Made by a program: the position numbers and the translations under genes
Shown: positions 44,493 through 54,309 of the stretch, piece after piece
How the letters are laid out: every line of letters starts with the position of its first letter
How positions within the stretch are numbered: position 1 is the stretch's first letter
Notes under the pieces: generated by a model
What the model was told of the DNA's origin: nothing
Database searches by the model: none
What the model saw: the letters and a program-made list of their open reading frames with translations, nothing else
NCBI GenBank assembly: GCA_963920525.1
Contig: OY986438.1
Coordinates: 122,488,920-122,552,919 of the forward strand
Length of the DNA stretch: 64,000 nt
Source: Dichetophora obliterata
Lineage: Eukaryota > Arthropoda > Insecta > Diptera > Sciomyzidae
Direction: 5' to 3'

Positions 44493-45600
44493 TATTTAAA
44501 GCTTTTGCTGATATCTTTTTACGATTTAGAAAAACATATTGTGAGAGAAACGAAAATTTTATTAAATTTATTCAAAGCAACTTTAAGCGGCTGGAAAACC
44601 CTAACTTTTCAGTAAGTTAGTTTAAAAATTTTTCCTATAAATTTTTCATGTAATCAATTTTCGTTATTTTAAAATATATCTGGAATTATCCGCAATATTT
44701 GCAAAGGTAAAATGTATGCTTAAATTTCAAGGACAAAAGATATTTTTATGATTCAGAAAATTCGCGGTAGCATATATTTCTGTTATGAAAAACTTTTAAA
44801 ATTTATGATTTTTAAAGGCCATTATCTTCAAAACAAAAGATGAAAAAGAATTTGTTTACAAAAATGGTTAGACCTAATCAGCCCTATTATGAAAAACTTT
44901 TCAAGTGAAATCGAAAATGAGAGTTTCAATTTTTAAGACAAGCCTCAAGAACATTCAGGAAACTTAACAAGGAAAAAAAAATTCCGGAAAAAATAACTTA
45001 AAAATGCCCAAAATGTTCTAGAACTTAATCTTAAAAATTAAAACTCCCTTTTACGATTCCGCGTGAAAAATCATACATGATAAGGCTGAATATTTCCTAA
45101 ACAAAACTGTCAAAAACGATCGAAATCGACTGATGCAATTTCAAGATATTATTCTGTTAGAACATAACAGGTTTTTACATTTTTGCCTATAACTCATAAA
45201 CTAAAGATGATGGCGAAAAAAATCTCAATTTTAAATCTAAAAATCTTCTTCTGGTGACCACACATAATGAGGCTTGTCTCTCATTTCGCAGAGTTCCTTT
45301 GAAATCATTATGCTATTTATTGTAATAAAACCGAACTAGTTTCGTAGCTTCGTTCTTATAAGAGACTTCTTTGTTAACGTTAAATTTTAAGATTGAAATA
45401 TTTTGACATTTTCTTTTGACATGATTCGCAATATTTTCAGATGATGCGTTGATTTTAAATACAATTTTTTATATAAATCTTGCAAACAAACTGATTATTT
45501 TAAATTTTTTGGAAAAACTAAAGGGAAAAAGTTACCAAAACTATAAAAAAATTACCAAGTCAAAAATTTTCTACCAAATTTGGTAATTAATTACCAAACT
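44493..45600. other. hAT interior, non-coding
   Basis: Right interior of the hAT element at 42334-45610. It is AT-rich, with phrases such as AAACTTTTCAAGTGAAATCG but without coding remains. Confidence 0.4.
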
Positions 45601-45640
45601 GGCAACCCTGGAAACGACTAACATTGGTTATCCAGGACTG

Positions 45641-46707
45641 AGGATGTAGTCCGGTGCTCTGCCCTAATTTTCAAGGTTTGTTTCGGAATGATTTTTTTAT
45701 AATAAAATCAAATACAATCGTGTAAATATTTTTGTATGTTTTTGTAAACATCACAAACTGTACAAAAAAAAAATCCTTTTTTTATTAAAAATTTTTTTTT
45801 AAACTTTTACGTCCAAAGTGGACAAAAGAAGGTGTTTTGCTGACCCAGGTGATAACGGCTCTTGAAGTAATTCAAAAGAAACAACTTTAACAGATTATTC
45901 TTCTATAGACTTGTCATTCTGGCAGGTAGTTGATTTAAAAATTTTCATTAAAAAATAAGTAAATGGCGGAAAGCTAAATAGAAATTTTAAAAAATCGCGT
46001 CTTTTTTGTGGAAAATCGGGGTAAAAATAGAAAAATATTAATTAAAATATACAATTCTACTACCTGCGAGAGCCATTGGCGTATATAATAACGTATAAAA
46101 ATTTCAGTTCAATCGGCTTGATAGAATTTTTTAAAACACATTTTTGTGTCAAGAAAAACGCTTTTAAAGTTTAAACAACTTGCAGCGCACAGTTATGAGG
46201 CGCTCTCGACTATGTGCTATAACTTCGTTAATATTTTAAATGTTGGCCTCAAATTTTTACAGTAACTCACAATATATTGTACTTTTATTGTAAAAAATGG
46301 TTACATCCTTAATACCATAATTTTCACACATTTTATTTACGTCGAAAAATAAGACAAAAAATGCTTACGTAAAAAAATTGTTTAAATTAAATGGACGAAA
46401 AAATAAATTAAAATATTTTAATTAAAGTTTTTCTATATGACCTTGTTATTTATTATGTTGATTTTCTTTGATTTAAATACAAATTCTAAGTGTTTGATAG
46501 TTTAAATCATTTTTGATTTTATACACAAATTCTAGTTGTTTGATAGTTTAAAATCGTTTATTGAACTTAAGGTCAAAGTTAGAACAATTAATTGCTCTAA
46601 CGAATTTTTTCCAAAGAAACAAAAACAACAACAACATTTTCAATATGAAAAGGAAAACATCACTAGCTGATTTTATTGCAATTTCGGCTCTGCTACAGGC
46701 TTCATCA
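45641..46707. other. No recognisable feature
   Basis: AT-rich sequence inside the ACTAGT nest. There is a duplicated phrase near 46490-46560 (AAATTCTA-GTGTTTGATAGTTTAAA twice) but no defined element or frame. Confidence 0.35.
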
Positions 46708-46847
46708 GTAGTGGAATTCCCAAAAATTTAACAATAATAATCGTTGTCGTTATCGGTCATTGTGCGTGCCACGTTCATAGTAAATGACAGTTTTCGTTAA
46801 CTAACGATATCGAAAATCATCGTTTACGCGTTTGGGAATTCCACTAC
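46708..46847. mobile_element. 140-bp MITE with perfect 17-bp ends
   Basis: GTAGTGGAATTCCCAAA at 46708-46724 is exactly inverted at 46831-46847. The centre holds ATCGTTGTCGTTATCG and CGATATCGAAAATCATCG, which also partly pair. Target duplication not clear. Confidence 0.7.
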
Positions 46848-46861
46848 AGAAATCTTTGTGA

Positions 46862-46940
46862 TGCCGGCGGGAATCGATACCGGTCCGTGCTGCCTCGTGC
46901 AAGCGCATCTTAGCGCAATGCATCAACAGAGGCGATGCGA
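46862..46940 (-). other. Weak tRNA-like sequence
   Basis: On the minus strand GGTATCGATTCCCGCCGGC resembles a B box with one inserted base, preceded by GATGCATTGCGC. The A box is poor. It is near the better module at 47185-47270 and could be an older copy. Confidence 0.3.
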
Positions 46941-47184
46941 TTTCAGTTTCAATTTCTCAGTTTTTCTCCCTTTTCTTGTTGCTTTTTTTAATATGCTTTA
47001 CTTAAGTTTATGCTAACGTTATTATGTGGAGTCCAACAGTTTGTTGGAATTCACTACTAACAAAGCATGGTTACTGAAGTTGTTTTAAGATTTGCTGACA
47101 AATCTTTAGGCTGTTTCAGTGTGTTTTTGGTCGGGCTCTACCATTTGATTAAACAACTAGAAATAATTGAAAAAACTTTCTGTC

Positions 47185-47270
47185 TGAGCTGGAATTGAAC
47201 CCGGGCTACCGCGGTACTTTAGCTTAGGGGCCACGCGCGCTACCCACTAGGCTACGGCCACTATGCGACT
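47185..47270 (-). other. tRNA-like sequence (pol III A/B box)
   Basis: The minus strand has TAGCCTAGTGG (exact A box) with GTAGCGCGCGTGGCCCCTAAG, and GGTTCAATTCC (exact B box) followed by AGCTCAGACAGAAAG. It aligns along its length with 31028-31105, including the GTGGC..GTAAGC/CTAAGC centre and the trailing GACAGAAA. No acceptor stem is visible. It lies in the middle of the ACTAGT-motif element. Confidence 0.62.
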
Positions 47271-47760
47271 AGTTAGTTAACTATAAATTAAGCAACTATT
47301 TCTTTTATAACCAGCAAAACTGCTTGTATTTTTGAACTAAATGAAATACAGATAGTAACCAGTGTGACCAGAGTGGAATATTATATTCCACTTTGGCATA
47401 TTTAAACTTCGGGAAGCACATTTTTTTTATAAAATATGCAGCATAAAAAGTGGAATATTTTTCGTATGATTATATTTTTCAAAAATCACAAAAATTGCAA
47501 TAAAAAATGTCTATTTGGTTACTAAATGGTTATTTTTTGGCTATCGACACTTTATATTTTTCATCTCTGAACCACCTTGTAAAACGCAATATAAGGAATT
47601 CATTTTGTGGTTAACTTCTTCGTTGTCAATTTTTTTGCAATTCATTTAATAACATCACGCAGCTTAAAAAGTGAAGTAAATTTGCTTATATGTTTGTTTG
47701 GTTAGATTTTTTTATAGATTATATTACAGCAGTAAGTAATTTACTTCAGAAAACATTATG

Positions 47761-48222
47761 GGTATTCACGATGTGTTGTATTTTCCCTTGTATTGTGTAT
47801 TTTTGATAATTTTGATATTTGTAGTAAATTTTGTAATATAACAAAAACAAAATGCACAGTTTTCAAAATACAACCCTGTGAAAAATCTAAATGATGGAAC
47901 ACTATTGTATTCTGTGTAAATTTCGTTGTGTATTGGATCAGCTGATTGTACAAGCATTTTTACTCAGCGTGGAGCAAGCTAAAGGATACGCTGTGAGTTT
48001 ATTTAATAAAAATTAATGTAATTTATTCTTTCATTTCAATTTTTGTATGATTTCCTTTAGTTAAATGATGATTTAAATTAATATTTCCAAACAGAAGTAC
48101 ATACAAAAATCAGCTGATTTTAAAAAAATAATATGTACTTTACTGAAGGTTCGATCACAATAAGTTGTAAGTATTGTAAATTTTGCAAAAATTTATCACA
48201 AATGCACCACATCGTGAATACC
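47761..48222. mobile_element. MITE with GGTATTCACGATGTG ends
   Basis: GGTATTCACGATGTG at 47761 is exactly inverted as CACATCGTGAATACC ending at 48222. It is 462 bp, non-coding, and inserted in the hAT element. The start GGTATTCAC resembles the end of the repeat at 54310-55588. Confidence 0.72.
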
Positions 48223-48350
48223 ACTATTATTGCTAACAATAGCTATTTCTTTTAACTATTTTAAAATGTGGATTTAAAACAATAAAGCAGAAAAAAGTTA
48301 TTGATCAAAGTTCAAAATCTGAAGATTTATCAAAATTTGTGCTTTTCTCG

Positions 48351-48617
48351 CTTAGCTTACCATTTAGCAATGCTGAGGTTGAGAAATTTTTTAGTTATAT
48401 GAATATTTCTTGTTTAAACGAAAATTTGAAATAGAATCAACAAAAACTCTTAAATAATTTGTTGAATGTAAAAACATGGCTGCATGTTCAAAAAAAGTGT
48501 TGTTATACCTGTCAAATACCAGATAGCTTAACAAAAAAATTTAGAAATGCGAATTTCTATGATAATAATACAAGCAACAATTTAGGAATTGACCTCGAAG
48601 ATGTGCCTGAATTTTAG
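48351..48617 (+). pseudogene. hAT transposase C-terminal dimerisation domain relic
   Basis: The frame reads LSLPFSNAEVEKFFSYMNIS, then after an in-frame TAG LNNLLNVKTWLHVQKKCCYT and IPDSLTKKFRNANFY, with the natural stop at 48615-48617. PFSNA.VE..FS.MN followed by a LL.V(R/K) helix is the hAT family dimerisation (hAT_C) motif, which holds transposase subunits together. One internal stop and loss of all upstream exons make it non-functional. Confidence 0.82.
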
Positions 48618-49038
48618 TTTTGTACATTGTATATCGTTACTAAAAATTAAAAAAACCATAACAATGTTTATAATTTTTTATAGGAGAAGAAAATAAATTT
48701 AAGTGCGATAGTAATCAAATAAATAAATGTTTTTAAACTTGCTTCGGTTTTTTTTTTATATGCATATTTAGACTTATTTAGATATATTTCTTTGAAATTT
48801 AAAGTGTAATATTTTTGTGGAATATAAAAATTGAAAGTGGAATATTTAGCATATTTTTTTTTAACAAAAAGCATATTTTTTCAAAAATCTTCTGGTCACA
48901 CTGATAGTAACTTATGTAGTAACTTTTTTGTTAGTAAGATTTCACCAGTTTAACATCTAGTATTTTTCTACTAGTTTTATTTTTACTAGTGAGTTAACTA
49001 GTTAAATTAATAACTAGCACGATTTTTCACTGCAGGAT

Positions 49039-49440
49039 AACGATGGCAATATCGCTCGAAAAGCTTTCGAAAGACCTTAACTTCGTGCAGAATATTTCGA
49101 TCTGGAACCGAATCTAATTTTTAACTTTAAAACTATCCTGATTGCACTTTCCTGTCATTTTCCTATTGATCCCCAAAAATATCAAATATTATGTGATACC
49201 TCTGCTGAATTCTATGTTAAGAGCTGTAGTTAGTATCCTACTATATGCCGTCGTCATTTCATAAGATTCTAATCCATCGTGCTGATATCGTAAGGACATG
49301 TCGTCTACCAGTAGGTATGTTGGCTGAAGAAGTCTTGGAGTGCCGGAATAAAGACTATGAAAATTACAGAAGATTTCACATTAGAGTTTTTTGTCGTGAA
49401 TCAACCATGGAAGATATGTTCTGTAGGAACTACAGATAGC
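49039..49440 (+). pseudogene. Multi-copy transposase-like protein relic, C-terminal half
   Basis: Continues 40307-40660 after the ACTAGT element. It reads DNDGNIARKAFERP, YFDLEPNLIFNFKTILIALS, CHFPIDPQKYQILCDTSAEF, and YVKSCS. A frameshift then gives MPSSFHKILIHRADIVRTCR, LPVGMLAEEVLECRNKDYEN and YRRFHIRVFCRESTMEDMF. This is the same family as 21014-21480. The host reading of this family (NDGNTARRFF...RF..IL..I......I....F..Y...A..YV) fits throughout. Function unknown; this copy is broken. Confidence 0.6.
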
Positions 49441-50278
49441 AGTGATCAGATAATTTCTTTCTTAAGTTTTGAATCTAAATAAAAAAAGAAAAAGTGCTGG
49501 GGTTAAACTAAGAAGTAAGAAATTTACTTACGATTCTTCAAACATCTCAATAGATTGAGTGTGCCTCTGTTGAGTTGTTAGTATCATTCAAACATTCAAA
49601 CGTTCAAACATTCAATACTCAAGATAAAATGGAATTATCAGATGATGAATATATTGATTGCAATGCAAGTTACATGAATTAAATATCATCTTTGACTATG
49701 ATGAATAGAGGTTTAAATTTATATATCAAATTTCATTGGTATACGACAACTCCTTCTTATTGGTATGAATATTTTGTATGAAACGTGCGGGAGGTGAGCG
49801 TAGAAATTTTTTTTTAAGCCACACTTACGTTTCATATTTTGAGTGAGTTATTTTAATTTAAACTTCAATTCGAAAAAATTATAGTGTTTTAAATTTTTAT
49901 TGTTTATGGGAGGTAGGCGTGGTTGTGGACGGATTTACAAATATTTTCGTCTATGATCTTATATAGCCAATTTCAACTCATATACCAAATTTTATTGGTA
50001 TACGATGACTCATTCTTAATGATATGTCAATTTCGTGTAAAAAGTATGTTAGGTGGGTGTGGCAAAATAATTTTTATTAATCCACAGGTATATTACACAT
50101 ATACTTCAGATTTTTGAGTGAGTTATTATGATATAACTTCAATATGAAAAATATTGCGTTTAAGTTTCTTGTGCTGCATAAGAGGTAGGCGTGATCATAG
50201 TTTAATTCCGCCCATTTTTGATCTCTAGAAGGTTTTATATATATATATATACTCCATATAATAAATTTCATACATCTA
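49441..50278 (+). repeat. Dispersed GGCGTGG-type repeat, diverged
   Basis: About 49640-50250 holds blocks with TCAAATTTCATTGGTATACGA (49727, and a variant at 49987), GGGAGGTAGGCGTGGTTG (49907) and GTTAGGTGGGTGTGGC (50048). It resembles the families at 37755 and 41410. It is non-coding. 49441-49640 has no feature I can support. Confidence 0.45.
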
Positions 50279-50755
50279 CACGGAGAAAATTAACTTGCTT
50301 GAATCAAGCAAATGCTTTGCTAAAAAGCAAATCAGCAAACCTTTGCTCAATTACAATGTGATTTTAGAAAAAGATTGCTAAAATCACATTTTAGGCGATG
50401 ATTAGTTAACAACTCCGATGGTCGAATGGATAAGTCCACGCACTTACACTCACGTGGTCGAGGTTCAAATCTCGAGGTCGAGGTTAATTTTCGATTCAAT
50501 TAAATGTTAATAATTATTTCCCTTCAAAAATATGCTAGATTTCAGCAAAAACTAATCAAATATTTGCTTAGTTATTATAAATTGGAATAGCAAATTTCTA
50601 CTTAATTCAAGCAAATATTTGCTTAGTTATTGTAAATTGAAATAGCAAATTTTAATTAGTTTTTGCTGAAATTTAGCATAATTTTGAAGTGGCTGAGAAT
50701 CAAGCGCAAGTTTTGCTCAACCCCAATACAAATTTAGCAAACAGTTTTCTCCGTG
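50279..50755. mobile_element. TA-inserted palindromic element with tRNA-like core (GCAAAT motif)
   Basis: TA at 50277-50278 and 50756-50757 flank ends CACGGAGAAAA (left) and, reverse complemented, CACGGAGAAAAC (right). Units of GCAAAT/ATTTGC, AAGCAAAT and TTTGCTTAG recur about fifteen times in both orientations. A tRNA-like module sits at 50415-50490. It is 477 bp, non-coding, and the cleanest copy of this architecture in the window. Confidence 0.75.
50415..50490 (+). other. tRNA-like sequence (pol III A/B box)
   Basis: TGGTCGAATGG (A-box fit) with ATAAGTCCACGC, then after about 33 bases GGTTCAAATCTC (B-box-like) between two GGTCGAGG copies. CCACG and CGTGG could form an anticodon-type stem around CACTTACACT. 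No acceptor stem is visible, and the element ends rather than a tRNA define its surroundings. Confidence 0.6.
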
Positions 50756-50964
50756 TATCATTATGCTAAGCAGTGATATAGACTTTTGGCCACGAAACAG
50801 TACTGGCTGGCCCACTGTGGAACGGTGTGAAACTTATGGGTATGAAGTCCTTACCTAATTAATGGCTTCATCTCCTAGCTGTGGATAAAAATACCATTTG
50901 ACTCTTTATCAACTCCTAGCAGTGTGGTTAAGGCAAAGTAAGTTTGTAACTAGTAAGGATTTAT

Positions 50965-51450
50965 CTTCGACTGGACCTAAGTTAAAATACCTCTATAACC
51001 ATATTCTAGTATATTCGAAGTTTTAAATGTCGTACTTTTTTTAATGTTATATTATTATTGATTACGTAACTTTTATAGGGTGTGGTTTTTATTCAAATAT
51101 TTCAAATTTTAAACTCAGACATTTGAATTATCCAAGCTTATGTGAAAATTATCAAGTTTAAACATTAGGGTTTTATCGAGGTTTTACTAATATGATAACG
51201 TCACTTTGTATGATAGGTGAGCGGAGTTTTAATTTTTTTTCCAAGTTCCAAACATCGAGTGCATAGTTAAGATTAAAATTAATTTGTAAAATTTGAAACC
51301 ATATACATAATTTTGAGGAATTTAATGCGATTTTATCGTTTTCATTAAGTCACTTTGTATGCGAGGTAGACGTGGTTTTTAAAAATTGCATGCTCAGAGT
51401 GCATTTTTGTGTTGAAGGTGACTTTGCACGTATGAAAAAAAACTGAACTT
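50965..51450 (+). repeat. Dispersed GGGCGTGG repeat, copy 2
   Basis: Diverged copy of 41410-41860: CGACTGGACCTAAGTTAAAA, TATTCTAGTATATTCGAA, TTTATAGGGTGTGGTTTTTA and GTCACTTTGTATG all align in order. The 3' part with the ACGGACAGACGG phrase is missing. Confidence 0.62.
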
Positions 51451-53540
51451 AATTTAAAACCTTTCAGAGACTTAAAATTTTTTTCGTTAATAATACAAAA
51501 ACAATGCATCTAGGTGGCTCCGAAAAAAGTAGTTGTTTTCAGCCGGGGCCAAGATATTTTGTTACCAATTTATTGAAAACAAAAATCAAAGTGTATGTTA
51601 ATCCATCGCAAATCTGCTGAACACATACATACATTTTTTACAAAAGCATAAATCTCATGCTAGTATGGTCTCACATACGGTCTCGTTTATGTATGTGTTA
51701 ATATTAGTTATGCTCGAAAATCAGAATTAAATTAATTTAAAATTGGCTTTTGTTGAAATGTTTTTCCCTCGTAATTTATGCTTTTATGTAGCAACCTGTT
51801 CTTTTGCCAAACATTTTACATTCATTCAATTCAATTATCTTAAATTCAAACATGTGCAAAAGAAAAGGTACAAAAACTGAAACCTTTCAATGTAAAATCT
51901 TTTAACGGGCTTTACATATCACTTCGCTGTATACAAAATGTGCTTCTATGCTGCCAAAATACAGCTGGCACAGCAGACAGATCTATCAAAAACAGATTTA
52001 TTTCTAACAGTAGAACAAAAACAGCGACACAGTCTCGCTCAAACACCACAAAACAAGCGATAACACAGAAAAAAAAATATAAACAAAAACTTACCAGTAA
52101 AAAATAGTAAACAAAGTACGCAGATTTTTAGAACTTGTGTCAACTTTCACCGCTTTGAAAAGATAATCATTAAAATCTTTTATTTATATAGAGCTGCTGG
52201 AATTTTTCGGCAGATTTTCCAATGTCTTGAATGAATGCTTGTTATTTTTCCATAAGGCGTTTATTTAATATTTAAATAGCTCACAAACTGAAGCCAGACT
52301 TCAGTGAACTCTGAGCTCAACAATGCACTGTCCTGAGCACTAGATACAAAATATGTACACTTATTTATTTTAAAAATAATAAACTTAATAAAAAGCACTC
52401 AACATTTAATTAGCACTTCCTTGTGAGCAGTCAACAAGTAGAGCTAAAGTCGTCGTAGTTTTTGAAGCAATTGCTTTCAATAGAATATGATGGAAATTTA
52501 TTATAAACTTGATTTCAATGCATTTTTATTTATTATGCAATAGTATTTAATTTTTTTAAAAATGTAAAGATATCAAAAATTAATTTAATTTTTCAAAATC
52601 TGCCACACTTAACACTTCTGCAATACTTAAATATCTGCTGCACTTTGAACTTGTCCTTTACTAGCATAGAATAAAGAACTTCACATTAAATTGATAAAAA
52701 TGTCCGTTCTTGCTTGATATTGTCAGGTCAGATTTTTTTTTATCCTCTCTAATCTGCTGTCAGTTCTTGGTATAGCACTTCTTAAATAATTGGTTGATTC
52801 AAATTTCTTCACGCAATTCTCCAAGCAACAACAACCGTGTGTAAAATTCGACAGATCCGAACGTTCACAGCGCCAAAACACAACTGATAAGCCACCAACG
52901 CGATCGCATCAACAAATCCAAGTAAAATTATTGCAATATCTTCTGCTTACTATAAAAATTATTATTTTTTTGTATAATTTTATCGCATGCGATAACATTT
53001 AGTCAAGTACTTGTTCATATTCTGTGCACGACTCTCTTTATCTGGGTGCGAGAGAACATTTTTTAGTAACAATGTTGATCACAATCATCAGGTTGATCAC
53101 TAATCACTTATCGCTGGAACTTTTTTTTGTTATTTTTAGAGTTTATTTTCTCAAGAGAATGGCTTGTGACTGAGAAGAATTATTATCAATAGCAGCCAAA
53201 ATATGAACTGAATAATATAGGCACAGATATATTATCTTATATATTCATAGCAACACTGACCGGCCCAACAAAAGTGTTGTTGTTGCCTTTTCCGGTGGTT
53301 AAAATGCCATGAGTTTGATTTGATTGCATTCCCTGCATTAAAAATTTTGTTCAAAAGAGGTTGTCCTGACTTTGTTGAAGGATAATACAATTGTACCCAC
53401 TCAAAAGCTTTAACGATTATATATGATGTAACCGGCGTTACTCTATGTTAGGATTTTATTTTATTATTCTTTAAAGAGATAAAAGATTTGCTAGAATGTG
53501 TTAGGAATAAGGTTACGCAGCAAGGCGTATGCGTAACATA
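51451..53540. other. No recognisable feature
   Basis: About 2 kb without an element I can define. Somewhat richer composition at 51950-52050 and 52790-52920, and a 70-residue frame at 52790-53002, are not protein-like enough to call. This could be intergenic host DNA or regulatory sequence. Confidence 0.35.
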
Positions 53541-54309
53541 CACGGCTAGAAATCTTGGACTAAATTTTAGTCCCACTAAAATATTACTGCATTTTTTTAA
53601 ACCTTGTGGATTAATATTTAAACCTTTCAAATACTAACTCATAATTAAAGCTCTTCTGTTGTTAGAACTAGAATTTAAACAAAATGAAATATTACAGCAT
53701 CCATTTCAGTTTTTTGGTTTAAATTTTAGTCTTTTTGGTTTTTATTTAAGTACAATTCTGTATTACTTTTTATTTTAATACATTTTATAATAAATTATAG
53801 AAAATTTGCATACTAAATTTGTATTAAGACCCGTAAAAAGTTAGCCTGGCAATGCTGCGACTCAATGTTAGGCGACTCGGTTCTAATAAGGAAATTCAAT
53901 CCCGGGATCCCGTACGATTTAAGCCCCTTTAAATCCCGGGATTTTCTTTCCGGGATCCCGGGATTTTTAAATAAACAATTTCTATTATAAATATTCATGT
54001 AAATGCAACCATTTTAATTTAAGTTGACATGAATATAAAATTAGAAAAACCTTTTATTGTGGCTGAAAAAGATTGTTAGGACAATTAGTGTGAATAACTT
54101 GAGCAAAGACTTTGACAAAAATGTATTTTTAAAAAATCTTTTCCAACCTTAATTTTCCTTAAGCACTGTGTCTAAAAAAAATGTTTAACATTTATATAAA
54201 AATACCTTAAACTGTTTTATATTTTATTTTTTTATATTTTTTGTTCTTTAAATTAATACAATTTGCTAGTCATTAATATTATTTTGATTTTTTTATGTTT
54301 ATAAGCAAT

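Larger units (their letters stand above)
42334..45610. mobile_element. Non-autonomous hAT element
   Basis: The ends CAGGGTTGCCA (42334) and TGGCAACCCTG (ending 45610) are flanked by perfect 8-bp duplications GAAACGAC (42326-42333 and 45611-45618). Subterminal TTACCAAAATTT/AAATTTGGTAA units also pair. Without the DD37E element inserted at 43192-44492 it is about 1.98 kb. I see no hAT transposase remains in it. Confidence 0.85.
41070..45640. mobile_element. Palindromic element with TGTTAGTCG...CGACTAACA units
   Basis: CCTGGATAACCAA at 41075 is inverted as TTGGTTATCCAGG ending at 45634. A 21-bp palindrome, TGTTAGTCG and CGACTAACA around three bases, occurs at 41114-41134 and 42141-42161. It occurs again at 42319 onwards, where the hAT insertion at 42334-45610 splits it. 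A GGGCGTGG-type repeat lies inside at 41410-42122. It is non-coding apart from the nested DD37E element. Borders are approximate. Confidence 0.42.
47360..48903 (+). mobile_element. hAT element, internally deleted
   Basis: The ends CAGTGTGACCAGA (47360) and TCTGGTCACACTG (ending 48903) have perfect 8-bp duplications ATAGTAAC on both sides (47352-47359, 48904-48911) that fit the nTnnnnAn preference. AGTGGAATATT-type subterminal units are at both ends. The transposase C-terminus survives at 48351-48617; the rest has been lost, and a MITE has entered at 47761-48222. Confidence 0.9.
40661..49038. mobile_element. Palindromic ACTAGT-motif element with nested insertions
   Basis: Two short arms (40661-40945 and 48912-49038) and part of the middle (47100-47350) are rich in ACTAGT/CTAGTT/CCAGTA units in both orientations, with poorly matching ends TGAGGTATTTTTACTGG and (reverse complement) CTGCAGTGAAAAATCGTGC. 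The borders are supported because they split the frame of the transposase-like relic cleanly (DMN | DNDGN). A tRNA-like module is at 47185-47270. Later insertions inside make up most of the 8.4 kb: a palindromic element (41070-45640), two hAT elements, a DD37E element and MITEs. Confidence 0.5.

Noticed and set aside
49923..50271. Small frames on both strands near 50 kb
   Set aside because: They lie in the dispersed GGCGTGG-type repeat and show no conserved pattern.
53880..53970. GC-rich ATCCCGGGAT cluster as a CpG-island promoter
   Set aside because: The same palindromes recur at 55710-55790 as the other end of an inverted element, so a transposon end explains them better.
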